The position numbers and the translations under genes were made by a program. Positions 10,701 to 18,917 of a DNA stretch of 64,000 nt are shown here, in pieces; positions within the stretch are counted from its first letter, which is position 1, and the number at the start of each line of letters is the position of its first letter. The DNA is from Chitinispirillum alkaliphilum (lineage in GTDB: Bacteria > Fibrobacterota > Chitinivibrionia > Chitinivibrionales > Chitinispirillaceae). The notes under the pieces were generated by a model. That model made no database searches. It saw only the letters and a list, made by a program, of their open reading frames with translations, and was not told the origin of the DNA. Where the stretch lies: NCBI GenBank assembly GCA_001045525.1, contig LDWW01000008.1, positions 62,001 to 126,000 of the forward strand, in the 5' to 3' direction.

Positions 10701-11722
10701 AGCCAAAAGGTTCTGTAATCATCATAGCGGTTTATTTCCATTCTAAATCTTCGATACAGGGGATCATAAACCCAGTCAGATCCTCCGGTTACAAATGCAA
10801 GTGCATAATCTTCATCCAGAACCGGACCATCAGGATTTTGCGCAACCCGCATAAGCGGAATTTCAAAAAGGCCTTCAGGTATTTCTCCTATTGCAGGCAC
10901 CTCTCTTTCCAATTCACCCTTACGGGAAGCATACATAACAACATCTGACATCCTTACAGAATTTCCAAAAAGCTGACGCAGTCGCGTACCGCTTATTCTG
11001 ATTATCCCATTCTCAAGTGTAGTTGCCTCATTAAAGCCCTGATTCCCATCACCGATTCTGAATTTATATTTCTGCTGATTACCACTAAGTACATGTTGTT
11101 CAGATGCAGATCTTCTCAATGGCTCCCTTCTAACCCATCCCTGGGAAGTGCCAAAATTTAAAAGCATGGTTTCAACCATCCTTTCATAATCTGACCCAGC
11201 CTGCCAGCGGAAAGTATTATGGGATGCACCAGGGAATTCTATCCTAATGGTACCTCTGCGAAGCACCTCCACTACACCCTTATCATTGTAATGAAATGGG
11301 CGCACTACAATCCGTGCAGCTCTGTATTCCCTGAATCTTGTATACTGTGGCTCACTCACCCACTTGTTTATAAATTGGTTTTCTGAATCGATATCCGTTT
11401 CAGAAAGGGACAGAGGATATTGCAGGATATTGGAATTAACAGATTCAGCAGAAAGTGTGACCCTGATATCGCCCTGAGGAGGTATCCCGACATGAAAAGA
11501 GTATGCAGGCAGAAGAGGTTTTGCGCTATCTCCGCTTTGAGTATTGGCACCACTGAAAGATAAAATTGTGCGATTCGGACCTTCTCCATCAGCTATTACC
11601 ATATCATAATCATCCATGTACCATGATAAAGTAAGCCCTGAGGGAGAATCATGAGTAACTTCCAGAGATGCCCCAAAAGAGTAAAACACGACAGCAAAAA
11701 TCAGAAGAAGAATTTTATTCAT
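7715..11722 (-). CDS. PorU-like gingipain-family C25 cysteine peptidase
   Basis: 1335 residues with a clear signal peptide (residues 1-18). An N-terminal beta-rich prodomain runs to about residue 590, followed by the C25 caspase-like domain (about 600-960). The catalytic His is in Trp-Phe-Gly-His-Gly-Ala (His837) and Cys in Ser-Phe-Ser-Cys-Ala-Val-Gly (Cys871). The domain closes with Ile-Leu-Gly-Asp-Pro-Ser-Ile-Arg. The C-terminus carries beta domains and an Ile-Pro-Asn-Pro-Met ... Trp-Asp-Gly-Arg-Asp FlgD-like tail. Length and the Tyr-Asp-Gln-Phe-Ser-Gly-Gly-Asn-Thr-Asp-Pro segment resemble PorU, the type IX sortase, but no other por genes are nearby, so sortase function is inferred. It converges with rsmI and the other C25 gene. 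Confidence 0.88.
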   Translation of the reverse strand: MNKILLLIFAVVFYSFGASLEVTHDSPSGLTLSWYMDDYDMVIADGEGPNRTILSFSGANTQSGDSAKPLLPAYSFHVGIPPQGDIRVTLSAESVNSNILQYPLSLSETDIDSENQFINKWVSEPQYTRFREYRAARIVVRPFHYNDKGVVEVLRRGTIRIEFPGASHNTFRWQAGSDYERMVETMLLNFGTSQGWVRREPLRRSASEQHVLSGNQQKYKFRIGDGNQGFNEATTLENGIIRISGTRLRQLFGNSVRMSDVVMYASRKGELEREVPAIGEIPEGLFEIPLMRVAQNPDGPVLDEDYALAFVTGGSDWVYDPLYRRFRMEINRYDDYRTFWLSTNPSGGKTMGVFEQPRGSVDTSTHFQNNYFLRRPRDHMWKRELGGVDWLYKLFESETLAGQRHTEEVNLPMLYTGMGGEVFFKKLRTTANSSIRASLGGEEICHNCSSRWFPIENWESKNLVMELTSGSRFDLKGVYFRYYSELDAGDGGEHRIEAFSNSSEGVYSYSLNGEGDALSFIFRIPQDESKVSLVDSVRLSDVNRFVWSDTGALGVRYFITDENSFIDLPEVQSVSSQYQGRFMYRDLRNSSNRSDYLIVTHDEFLESALKLAEHKRNHGFSEPRVVTIHNIYDQFSGGNTDPAALRNFLLYVYRYWQNGGDLSYVLLFGSGHYDYKNIGSAEVSFIPAAYNDELCMDKYYVLLDETILVDRQHSPFFFLGRLPAKNRNDAEAMVQKIIETENPEYADFGPWRNRVLLVADDDQQEDRADPINTLHTPHHIASRRVRDVIAESVAATDIGKLYLFEYEWDEHWRKPAAARALINEINSGVAAVNWFGHGAYFTWADEYIFTRESVQNLHNRGRYPIVTSFSCAVGRFDIPGEDCLSSVLTKQPGAGAIATLSATRDVRAGPNEKLALNFYEQLYCTENSNSIGASFMKAISNFHNLNNRPFVILGDPSIRLNNQKREIELSLYDSEGNSIDTLKALQQITLKGKVTFANGTVDRSFGDENGFVQIGLFNPADSASRKDGGTFTDPRYELPGAPVFSGRIPVVNGEFEQAILLPQNLTFEREGVRLNAYAWENEITGIGFRGDLVFSGTDQREITDTTGPVISIRPVYDSEQMDQAGVFLANRLTAQLPLSCEISIFDESGIDMIGTGPDEGITMEIRGALSRRNINHLFQFSDGDFRKGVAVVNFDEGTIRPGSYEMVISARDLLGNITKQTIELNVVEERDFDLDHVLNIPNPMRMGNGTRFYFYHSNAPMTLDLEFTIRIYSLNGRLLKVIRNPRNGEFWDGRDQAGNFLTPNVYLYQVTARSRRGQRKTYRSKIKKLVVHPPR

Positions 11723-12205
11723 ATTTTATACGTTTAAAAAGGGTACATATTACAGTTCGTTCCAGCAACATACGATATTTAAACTAAATACCGGATCATC
11801 CCCTTTTATCCTTTCCTTATGTTTTTCACTTCAATGATATGTAAGTTATTAAAAATGTTTTTTTTCAACATGAGTTGCCAAACTATGCTTTGGATATCGC
11901 CAAAAGATATAACCTGCTCGGTAAAGTATAATTGATAATAATATGTTAAAAATCCCTAAAGTGGATCATTTTTTAGGTTAAAAGTCCCAAAATATTGAAT
12001 TTGAAAAAAGTAAAATATGCATCTGTGGTGCAGGATGGCTGCAACCAAAGGGGCTCCATAAAAAAGATTTCTTGAACCCCAGCTCACAACGAGAGTTCAT
12101 GGCTTGTTGAGTGAAAACAAAGAAAGATGGGGAAAAGTGAAAAATATCACTTTTCCCCAAAACATAGTGTATACAGGCGTTTGGAAATATCAGGAGAAAA
12201 CTGAT
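11723..12205. other. Intergenic region (483 bp), AT-rich, possible degenerate mobile-element remnant
   Basis: No convincing gene. It should hold the promoter of the C25 gene (right of 11722, reading leftward) and the terminator of the activase gene (12129-12158). An imperfect 16-base direct repeat lies at 11945-11960 and 11977-11992 (GTTAAAAATCCCTAAA / GTTAAAAGTCCCAAAA), beside AAAGTGGATCA at about 11958-11968. That short motif recurs at ends of some IS21-family elements, but nothing else of an IS is visible. Confidence 0.4.
12129..12158 (-). terminator. Rho-independent terminator of the activase gene
   Basis: A perfect 12-bp stem (GGGGAAAAGTGA at 12129-12140 with TCACTTTTCCCC at 12147-12158) encloses a six-base loop. 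It lies about 50 bases beyond the stop of the minus-strand activase gene. Reading leftward the stem is followed by ATCTTTCTTTGTTTTC, a broken U-tract. Confidence 0.65.
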
Positions 12206-15200
12206 CTATATCTTTCTTTTCGGTAGCAGACCTAAAGAGTTCTCCGTAACAAGATCAAACAGTTTCATAGATAAGCCTTTCATTGAAAAGCTGCTATTTT
12301 CCTTTTCCCTCTTTTTATAGTTCTGTATATAAGTATGAACTCTTTTGGCTTCGAGTACAAAGGCTTCCATATTAGCCTCAATAAGCTGAGGGAAAGGACT
12401 GCCATCGGTTTCTATTGAGAGGAACGGAAACTCTTCAAGATCCCTGAACTCATCGATCTTTTTCTCCCAGCCAGGCACTCTCATTTTCCCTGCAACATTC
12501 ATCTCCTTTTTTAGTATAGCCTCACAAACCCTGGAAGGCATACATCCAAACGGTCCGATAGAGATTATACCGCATGAGTCATTGAGGATCTCTCTTAAAG
12601 CCAGCCCTACAGTAAGAATCGTCTCCCCGCGGAAATTCACATCAATGAGATGTAAAGCACTCTCTATAGTTTTCTCCACCTCAATCATCTCAAAGTGATA
12701 CAGTCCGCTCTGAGCCAGAACAGATTTGATTTTCTTCTCCCACCACTCCTGTACATTAGAGGTGAGCCTCATTTTAAGCTGTCCTTTAAAATCAAACTCC
12801 CTTTCACCCAGTTTGTTATTGATGATAAAATTACTATAGTGAAGGAATTCGGCAATTGGTGCCACCCTGACCATAAAGCCCTGTTCTTCTAATGAGTCGA
12901 CGATATTTTTCCTGCTGAATTCATCCCTTCTGACAAAGATCTCCCCGACCAGAGATATCACCGGTACTTCGGAAGGATCCTTTTTAAGAGGGATCTTTTT
13001 TAGACGATTTGAAATTTTGGTCAAAACAGAAATAAGTTTTTCAGATTTACTGCCTTCGAAATAGCCGATAAGTTCACCCCAACATGCTTCAAGTTCTCTT
13101 TCCGCCAGTTGTCTGTCCAGTGCGGAGACCGAAAGCATGCTTTTTATATCCCCCAGCACATCAGCAATGACCAATCCCTGCCATGATTTAAGAAGCATTC
13201 TGCTGCCCATACCACCATACCCGTTTTCATCTGTCATGGTAAACATGGCTGCATCTGGTATCTTTTGGTTCTCGATAAGCTGTTCGAAAGCTCTATAGTA
13301 CTGCCCAAGACGGCAGGGGCCTCCTCCGGTTGCCATGAAGAAAAGTGTAATTTTATCATCTGTTTTTTTGTTGAGATAATCCAGAAATGAGCCGCTTGTG
13401 ACAATGTAAGGCAAACACTCCTTACAGCTTGTGTTCTTTTTACCTGTAAGCAACACATCTTTATCCGCAACAGGAAGAGCTCTTGCATTGACCCCCATGC
13501 TTCTGAACACCGCAGCCACAACCTCAGTACCATATCGACCCATATTTGGGAAAAGCAGCTCAACCTTCGGATCAGTAAGAGGGTACGTTTTCCCATCCGA
13601 TGCAGTAATCTTAAAAGTCTTATCAACCAGCTCTACTTTGGCGGGTCTGAATGACTCCCCGCCGTTCTCAAAGGAGATCTGTGCATGACGGCAGGTTTTC
13701 ATGATATCCAAAGCAGCTTCAATCCTTGTATCAATTCCGGCATCGGCCGTATGCTGATCGAGCTCCAATGTAAGGGAGGGTTTCCCTTTCATGATGTTGC
13801 GGAAAAAACCCAGAAGAAAAGAATCCGGACCACAGGAGAAGTTGGTAATATAAAAGCCAAACAGATTATCCCTGTCCTTTATGAAACGAGCTGTTTTCAT
13901 GATTCTCTGTCCCATGCCCCAGAACATTTTCTGATCAACCTCATAGGATTCACTGTCAAGCATATCATAGGGAATAACCATATAACCTCTTGAAGCCACT
14001 TTATGGGGTATACCCATGTTGGCATCCTGGGCAAATGAATTGTAGGGACGCCCCACGATCACAATCCCAAACTGCTCCGGATTTTCATCCAGGTGTTTGA
14101 GCGCTTTTTTGCCATACTCTTTGAGTTCAGCTTCAAAATCTTTCTGTGTAAGGATTGCCTTGTCAAGAGCATCCCTGGCCTTATCCTGGGCAACACCCAT
14201 CCCTGCGGCCATCTCTACAAGGGCTTTTTGAGCTCTTGAAAAGTCTCCATCCATCCTTAGTACCGGAGCAAGAACTGCAGCAGTAGACTGCTCAAGTTCT
14301 TTTCTGAAAGTGGTTTTTATATAATACGGTTCAGCCTGTACAAACACACAGGCCTTGCTGTAGGTTGGAACATTTGGAACCGGAATTTGCGCTATGTGTG
14401 GCAAAAATATGTAATCAGGAGATTTTTTCAAAAGATTAAGAAAGCTTCCGTGAGTCAGTTCTGCGGGCAGGCAGAAGGCCGCCTCGATTCTTGAAAGTCC
14501 CTGAGGATCAATCTCATCGGAGTAGACTACCTTGAAGCCCATGTTGTGGAAAAAATTTGAATACAGCGGGTAGTATGCATGGGTAAGAAAGGTGCGCATT
14601 ATTCCAACAGTGCGCTCTGGTCTGTCAGGGTTCTGTGCCGAAGGTTTATCCATTACCCCATATTTTTTGAACATCAGATCATTTCTCACCGCTACAAGGT
14701 CAAGATCCTTTACTTCGACATCAAGATGAAGCCTCATATTGTAGTACTTATTGCAGATTCCACCGAACGGGTACATTTTCCCGTTTATCTTTATCTTTGA
14801 TATCTCGCATTTGCGGTCACATTTTTCTTTCCCGCCACCACAGACAAAGCTTCCGTCTCTTAGAGCCTCCCGCTGGACTAAATCATCAAGAGAGAATTCC
14901 GCAGGTTGTGAGAGTCCCATACTGATTCGTTTGGCAGTTTCGAGTGCTACCCCAAAAGCCCCCATCAAACCCGGTTCTGGCGGTACCACGATTCTGTGCT
15001 GCATAAGTGAAGCCATGGCGATTGGAACAGCACGGTTGTAACATACCCCGCCCTGCATGAAAATCTTTTTGCCGATGGGTCTTGAGCCCTTTACCCTGTT
15101 TATGTAGTTGAGGCATACAGAGTATACCAGTCCTGAGATAATATCAGCTTTTGATAACCCCTCCTGTCCGGCCAGTTTGATATCACTGCTAATGAATGCA

Positions 15201-16603
15201 GAACACTGGTCGGTGAAATTGGGGGGCGAAGAGCCCTTCAAAGCCCACTCCCCGATCTCCTCGGTAGCAACATTTAACGATTCTCTGGCGGATTCTTCAA
15301 GGAATGAACCTGTGCCGGCACTGCAGGCCTCGTTCATTGCATAATCGGAAGGTACACCGTTGGTAAGAAATGTGTACTTGGCATCCTGGCCACCGATTTC
15401 AAATATTGTGTCAACTTCCTGATCGAAAAAGGCCGCTGCCGCGGCATGTGCTATAATTTCATTTATCACATTGTCACTCAATGCGTGCAGGGCTGCAATC
15501 TGACGGCCCGATCCGGTTACACCCAAACCACTGATCGAAACGTTTGTGGTCCCAAGCTGCTTTTTGATCTCAGAGTAACAGTTTCGTGATGCCTCAATAG
15601 GGTCGCCGTTGGTTCTGAGATAGACATCTGCCAGAACAGCATTATCATCTTTTCGCATTAAAACTGCTTTGGTGGTTGTGGATCCGACATCCAGCCCAAG
15701 AATGCATTGATCCCCATCACAAGCCTTATCTTTTTTTATCTCTTTGAATTCGACCAGATCAGCCGCCTCGTTCAGGGGGAGATGTCTTCCAAACGATGAT
15801 GGCGCTTCGTGAACCACCAGTTTCGAATCACCTGGCAGACTCTTACACTCATTCTCAACAGCCCAAAGCGCCGCACCATAAGCCTCATATACAGAAGCCA
15901 TGGGTGAAATGACAAGTGATTTGAATCTTGATTGTAAAATCTCGATCATAGCGCTGTTGAGAGATCCCCCGCCAATTAGTGCGATCTTCTCATACTCCAT
16001 ATCCTTCACCAGTTCACAGATCTTATCGGCCATCATAAGGCATAGCCCTGCAGCGATATTTGCTCTTGGCTCACCCTTGTTGAGGGCATGTGTGCAATCG
16101 CTCTTGCAAAACACACTGCACCTTCCCGCTATCTTATGAGCAGAACCCTGTTTAGCCAGTTCAACAGCTTCCTCAAGCGACAAACCCATACGTCTTATCT
16201 GCTGAAGAAAAAACTCCCCCGTTCCGGATGCACACTTGTTTCCAGAGTGGACCGAACTTATTCCCCCGTTTCTGTTTATTGCATAGGCCAGTTGTGTTTC
16301 TCCACCAGAGCTGATGACCAGTTCAGGGTATTGTCTTTGATTATACTCCTGTTTAAGTGCACACTCAACCGCTTCAGGTTCAGGAATGGTGGAGAGGTCT
16401 ACGTTTGATCTGAAAGCTCTTCCAGTCACGGCGATTCTGTCTATATCCCCTTTTTGTTCCTCAAGAATCTGCAGGATAATTTCCTTAGGATTGCCCTCAT
16501 GAGGTATACGCCCCTGAAGCAAAAGATCTATTTTCTCTCCCTGAGCAGATAGTTTCACATACTGAACAGTTGTAGCACCAAAACAAATACCTAAAGTCTT
16601 CAT
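12206..16603 (-). CDS. Double-ASKHA acyl-CoA dehydratase activase-related protein (BadF/BadG type plus DUF2229)
   Basis: 1465 residues with two ASKHA ATPase halves. The first runs from about 1-260 (Cys-Ala-Ser-Gly-Thr-Gly-Glu and Cys-Ser-Val-Phe-Cys motifs). The second starts near 298 (Gly303-Leu-Asp-Val-Gly-Ser-Thr-Thr-Thr-Lys phosphate loop). Cys427 (Cys-Ser-Ala-Gly-Thr-Gly-Ser) and Cys467 (Asp-Gln-Cys-Ser-Ala-Phe) are spaced like the two cysteines that hold the intersubunit [4Fe-4S] cluster of 2-hydroxyacyl-CoA dehydratase activators. From about 650 on it matches DUF2229 and HgdB-like regions. The family is widespread in anaerobes. True activators donate electrons with ATP to a dehydratase, but the role of the giant fused form is unknown. 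No separate dehydratase gene is adjacent. It is single-gene with its own terminator. Confidence 0.9.
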   Translation of the reverse strand: MKTLGICFGATTVQYVKLSAQGEKIDLLLQGRIPHEGNPKEIILQILEEQKGDIDRIAVTGRAFRSNVDLSTIPEPEAVECALKQEYNQRQYPELVISSGGETQLAYAINRNGGISSVHSGNKCASGTGEFFLQQIRRMGLSLEEAVELAKQGSAHKIAGRCSVFCKSDCTHALNKGEPRANIAAGLCLMMADKICELVKDMEYEKIALIGGGSLNSAMIEILQSRFKSLVISPMASVYEAYGAALWAVENECKSLPGDSKLVVHEAPSSFGRHLPLNEAADLVEFKEIKKDKACDGDQCILGLDVGSTTTKAVLMRKDDNAVLADVYLRTNGDPIEASRNCYSEIKKQLGTTNVSISGLGVTGSGRQIAALHALSDNVINEIIAHAAAAAFFDQEVDTIFEIGGQDAKYTFLTNGVPSDYAMNEACSAGTGSFLEESARESLNVATEEIGEWALKGSSPPNFTDQCSAFISSDIKLAGQEGLSKADIISGLVYSVCLNYINRVKGSRPIGKKIFMQGGVCYNRAVPIAMASLMQHRIVVPPEPGLMGAFGVALETAKRISMGLSQPAEFSLDDLVQREALRDGSFVCGGGKEKCDRKCEISKIKINGKMYPFGGICNKYYNMRLHLDVEVKDLDLVAVRNDLMFKKYGVMDKPSAQNPDRPERTVGIMRTFLTHAYYPLYSNFFHNMGFKVVYSDEIDPQGLSRIEAAFCLPAELTHGSFLNLLKKSPDYIFLPHIAQIPVPNVPTYSKACVFVQAEPYYIKTTFRKELEQSTAAVLAPVLRMDGDFSRAQKALVEMAAGMGVAQDKARDALDKAILTQKDFEAELKEYGKKALKHLDENPEQFGIVIVGRPYNSFAQDANMGIPHKVASRGYMVIPYDMLDSESYEVDQKMFWGMGQRIMKTARFIKDRDNLFGFYITNFSCGPDSFLLGFFRNIMKGKPSLTLELDQHTADAGIDTRIEAALDIMKTCRHAQISFENGGESFRPAKVELVDKTFKITASDGKTYPLTDPKVELLFPNMGRYGTEVVAAVFRSMGVNARALPVADKDVLLTGKKNTSCKECLPYIVTSGSFLDYLNKKTDDKITLFFMATGGGPCRLGQYYRAFEQLIENQKIPDAAMFTMTDENGYGGMGSRMLLKSWQGLVIADVLGDIKSMLSVSALDRQLAERELEACWGELIGYFEGSKSEKLISVLTKISNRLKKIPLKKDPSEVPVISLVGEIFVRRDEFSRKNIVDSLEEQGFMVRVAPIAEFLHYSNFIINNKLGEREFDFKGQLKMRLTSNVQEWWEKKIKSVLAQSGLYHFEMIEVEKTIESALHLIDVNFRGETILTVGLALREILNDSCGIISIGPFGCMPSRVCEAILKKEMNVAGKMRVPGWEKKIDEFRDLEEFPFLSIETDGSPFPQLIEANMEAFVLEAKRVHTYIQNYKKREKENSSFSMKGLSMKLFDLVTENSLGLLPKRKI

Positions 16604-17043
16604 AGTCTCTCCGATACAGGAACTTGATTGATAGAATTAATTCCAGGCCTAAGTTGATCAAACCCCGCAAGATTCTCATTTTGAGAATTTCTTTTCCGTT
16701 TCTGTCACTTATACGACCATTTTAGCCGTTTAAAGGGGTTTTGTCCCGGTTGATGCAAATAATTTCCCCATTTATTATGCAACTGGTGTGCCTGAAATCA
16801 TGCCGTAATGACATCTGATTATGTAATGTCTAATATTTCCGCATATCCAATATAAAAATTCAGGGCTCTGTGGTGCAACTCAGTAGAGTAAAAAGATTAA
16901 ACTCAGCCCCTGTGAGCTTGCTGTTGCAGAGGATATAGTAGCCACTCTCTAATTTAATATAATGTATATTTTGATACTGAATTGAGTTAAAAAAACCCAG
17001 TTGACAAAGTAAGGCTAAAGTTTTATTTTCTCCCGGAGAGTGT
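16604..17043. other. Divergent intergenic region (440 bp) with a short palindrome
   Basis: Separates the leftward activase gene from the rightward ParB-like gene, so it should carry both promoters. A perfect inverted repeat (ATTCTCA-TTT-TGAGAAT, 16672-16688) lies about 70 bp upstream of the activase start and could be an operator. A TTGACA with TATTTT 17 bases later (17001-17029) sits too close to the next start codon to be persuasive. No RNA gene or ORF of interest was seen. Confidence 0.4.
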
Positions 17044-17601
17044 ATGAATCCCATCAAGCTGATGAAGAAAAAAGAGATTGCACTTAGAAGACTGTCACCA
17101 GAATTCAGAAAGCAGGTAGTATTAAGAGTACCCTGTTCAGCTCTGCTTGGAAATCATTTTCACAAGGGACACTTCACCAGGTATGATCTTTTTCTCAGAT
17201 ATCTGACTATACAGTCGATAAACAACGGTGAGAATACATATAAAGAGGCATATTGTCGAATGCAGAATCTCAGGACTGGTTGTCACGATTATCAAAAAGT
17301 CGCAGACCTGGTCCAGAGTTTTTCCCAAAACGGTTTCTCCTGCAATTTTCCAATACCGGTCACCAGATTTGGAATGATTCTTGACGGTGCACACAGGTTT
17401 GCATCATCTCTCTATTTCAAGATTAAAGAAATACCCGTAATTATCAAATCACCAGTAAAAAGAGTTCTCTACACAAGAGAGTGGTTTGAAACAAACGGTT
17501 TTGATAATGACATACTTTTACAAATGGATCAGATCAAAGAAAGGCTTTTTGAAGAAAATGACGTCCGGAAACCGACTTCAACACAGCCCCTACATACATG
17601 A
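17044..17601 (+). CDS. ParB N-terminal-domain-like protein in an envelope-sugar locus
   Basis: 185 residues, no signal peptide or membrane helix. Residues about 85-150 carry an Ile-Leu-Asp-Gly-Ala-His-Arg-Phe-Ala-Ser motif followed by Ile-Pro-Val-Ile-Ile, which is the ParB/sulfiredoxin-type nucleotide-binding signature (Asp-Gly-x-His-Arg). There is no HTH or partition context, so chromosome segregation is unlikely. ParB-like folds in sugar loci may bind a nucleotide or nucleotide sugar, but this is inference. The start has GGAG six bases upstream. The following sialyltransferase-like gene starts inside its 3' end. Sits at the head of a three-gene plus-strand group. Confidence 0.65.
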   Translation: MNPIKLMKKKEIALRRLSPEFRKQVVLRVPCSALLGNHFHKGHFTRYDLFLRYLTIQSINNGENTYKEAYCRMQNLRTGCHDYQKVADLVQSFSQNGFSCNFPIPVTRFGMILDGAHRFASSLYFKIKEIPVIIKSPVKRVLYTREWFETNGFDNDILLQMDQIKERLFEENDVRKPTSTQPLHT

Positions 17602-18184
17602 AACCATTTGCATAGTAGCAAACGGCAGCTCTATCCTCAAAACCCCAAAAGGTCCACGAATTGATGAATTCGGGGTTGTCGGACGGATCAACAATTACAG
17701 GGTCAGGGGGTTTGAAAACTTTGTCGGCAGCAAAACAAATGTATGGTTTAACGGAGCTAACCAGAATCTGAAAAGCCCCGAACAGCAGGCTGAATCAACG
17801 GTTGTGCTTATTCCCTCTTCAATACTGAACAGAAAGGGTGAAGCCATAGACAACCGTATATGCCGTCGTTTGAAGGTCAAATCAAAAGATTACTATACCC
17901 TCGTCTCAAAAGAGGAAATATTGTCCTTTGAACAAAAAGTGGGTTCACAGAGGCTAACCACAGGTACAAAATCTATCCTCTGGGCAATCGGCAGGTTCCG
18001 GGAAGTCTACATACACGGATTTGACTTTTTCATAGATTCCAAAACCCATTACAATGACCCTCCGCTGACAAAGTGGCTTATCACAAAGGGATTGATTAAG
18101 AAGGCGGAGAAACATGATATGAGAAGGGAAAAAGAGTACATCACCACTCTCCTCGATCAGGGAATCATCCGTAAGCTAGACTGA
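17558..18184 (+). CDS. Sialyltransferase-like glycosyltransferase (GT29/GT42 type)
   Basis: About 208 residues from ATG 17558, chosen because homology-like sequence begins about 16 residues later. An earlier in-frame ATG at 17486 lies deep inside the ParB-like gene. The N-terminal strand-loop Cys-Ile-Val-Ala-Asn-Gly-Ser-Ser followed by Ile-Asp-Glu-Phe and Val-Gly-Arg-Ile-Asn-Asn resembles the CMP-binding sialylmotif of GT29 and GT42 enzymes. A second conserved block, Thr-Thr-Gly-Thr-Lys-Ser then Val-Tyr-Ile-His-Gly-Phe-Asp-Phe-Phe and a His-Tyr, matches the acceptor and catalytic-His half. Predicted to transfer a CMP-activated nonulosonate, and the minus-strand operon opposite encodes CMP-nonulosonate synthesis. 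Overlaps the ParB-like gene by 44 bases. CAZy family assignment is uncertain. Confidence 0.66.
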   Translation: MTSGNRLQHSPYIHETICIVANGSSILKTPKGPRIDEFGVVGRINNYRVRGFENFVGSKTNVWFNGANQNLKSPEQQAESTVVLIPSSILNRKGEAIDNRICRRLKVKSKDYYTLVSKEEILSFEQKVGSQRLTTGTKSILWAIGRFREVYIHGFDFFIDSKTHYNDPPLTKWLITKGLIKKAEKHDMRREKEYITTLLDQGIIRKLD

Positions 18185-18267
18185 CATTCTGAAACAGCAC
18201 AGATAGATCTGTGTAGAATTGCAGCTAAACGATTTACCAAACACGATTTAAAAATTGGACATTTTCC

Positions 18268-18909
18268 ATGTGCAGACAAATTTTTCAAAAAGAGTTTATC
18301 TCACGTATAAAAAACAAACGGGTTGCTCTTGTAGGCCCCGCGCCCTCAGTTTCAGGATCCGGTGCAGGGCCATGGATCGATTCCTTTGATCTGGTTGCCA
18401 GAGTCAATATGGGTGTATTTGATATTGCCTCTCTGCCCCATGATGTGGGGACACGCACTGATATTTTATATGGTAACAGGTTCGTTCAAAAACGTCTCTC
18501 CTACGATGAAGAGATCATAGCAAAATTTTCTCCCTGGTTCTCAGACACGCTCTTTTGCTTTAAGGGACACTCCTGTTTAAAGAAAAGTCATTTCTCTCCG
18601 ACAGCCAAAAAACTGGGGCTCTCCTCCTTTAGAATTGTAAAAAAAGACCTGTTACTGAGTAATCCTAATATGGGATTTCTCGCTATAAAGGATCTGCTGA
18701 AGGCGAAACCAAAACTTCTGCATCTGACAGGTTTTACCTTTTATCAGGGGAAGGAAGTGTATCACGGGAAATATCTTGGAGGACATGACAACAAAATTCA
18801 CCAGGGGCAGAACAGAATGTTTTCGAAATTTTGCCGTATCTACAGGAAAAGCAGTAATCTTTCAGTTGACCCAACACTAAAAGCAATGATAGAGAAAACC
18901 AAAAACTGA
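18268..18909 (+). CDS. Second sialyltransferase-like glycosyltransferase (GT29/GT42 type)
   Basis: 213 residues. The N-terminal block at about 19-50 (Val-Ala-Leu-Val-Gly-Pro-Ala-Pro-Ser, Ile-Asp-Ser-Phe-Asp-Leu-Val-Ala-Arg-Val-Asn) is a good sialylmotif-L-like nucleotide site. The C-terminal half has Asn-Pro-Asn-Met-Gly-Phe, Leu-Leu-His-Leu-Thr-Gly-Phe-Thr-Phe-Tyr and Gly-Gly-His-Asp-Asn, where a catalytic or phosphate-binding His would be expected. It is related to the upstream gene, but the two are clearly diverged, so they may act on different acceptors. It ends 8 bases before the convergent waaA-like gene ends. An 83-base gap separates it from the upstream gene. Cytoplasmic, no signal peptide. 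Confidence 0.7.
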   Translation: MCRQIFQKEFISRIKNKRVALVGPAPSVSGSGAGPWIDSFDLVARVNMGVFDIASLPHDVGTRTDILYGNRFVQKRLSYDEEIIAKFSPWFSDTLFCFKGHSCLKKSHFSPTAKKLGLSSFRIVKKDLLLSNPNMGFLAIKDLLKAKPKLLHLTGFTFYQGKEVYHGKYLGGHDNKIHQGQNRMFSKFCRIYRKSSNLSVDPTLKAMIEKTKN

Positions 18910-18917
18910 TCCCCTGC

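Noticed and set aside
11978-12160. 60-codon minus-strand frame between the C25 and activase genes
   Set aside because: Starts inside the activase terminator hairpin; no ribosome-binding site.
17001-17029. TTGACA with TATTTT at 17-base spacing before the ParB-like gene
   Set aside because: The implied transcript would start about eight bases before the start codon and exclude its ribosome-binding site.
17486-17557. Earlier ATG for the first sialyltransferase-like gene
   Set aside because: The added 24 residues lie entirely inside the ParB-like gene and precede the conserved nucleotide-binding strand without family support.
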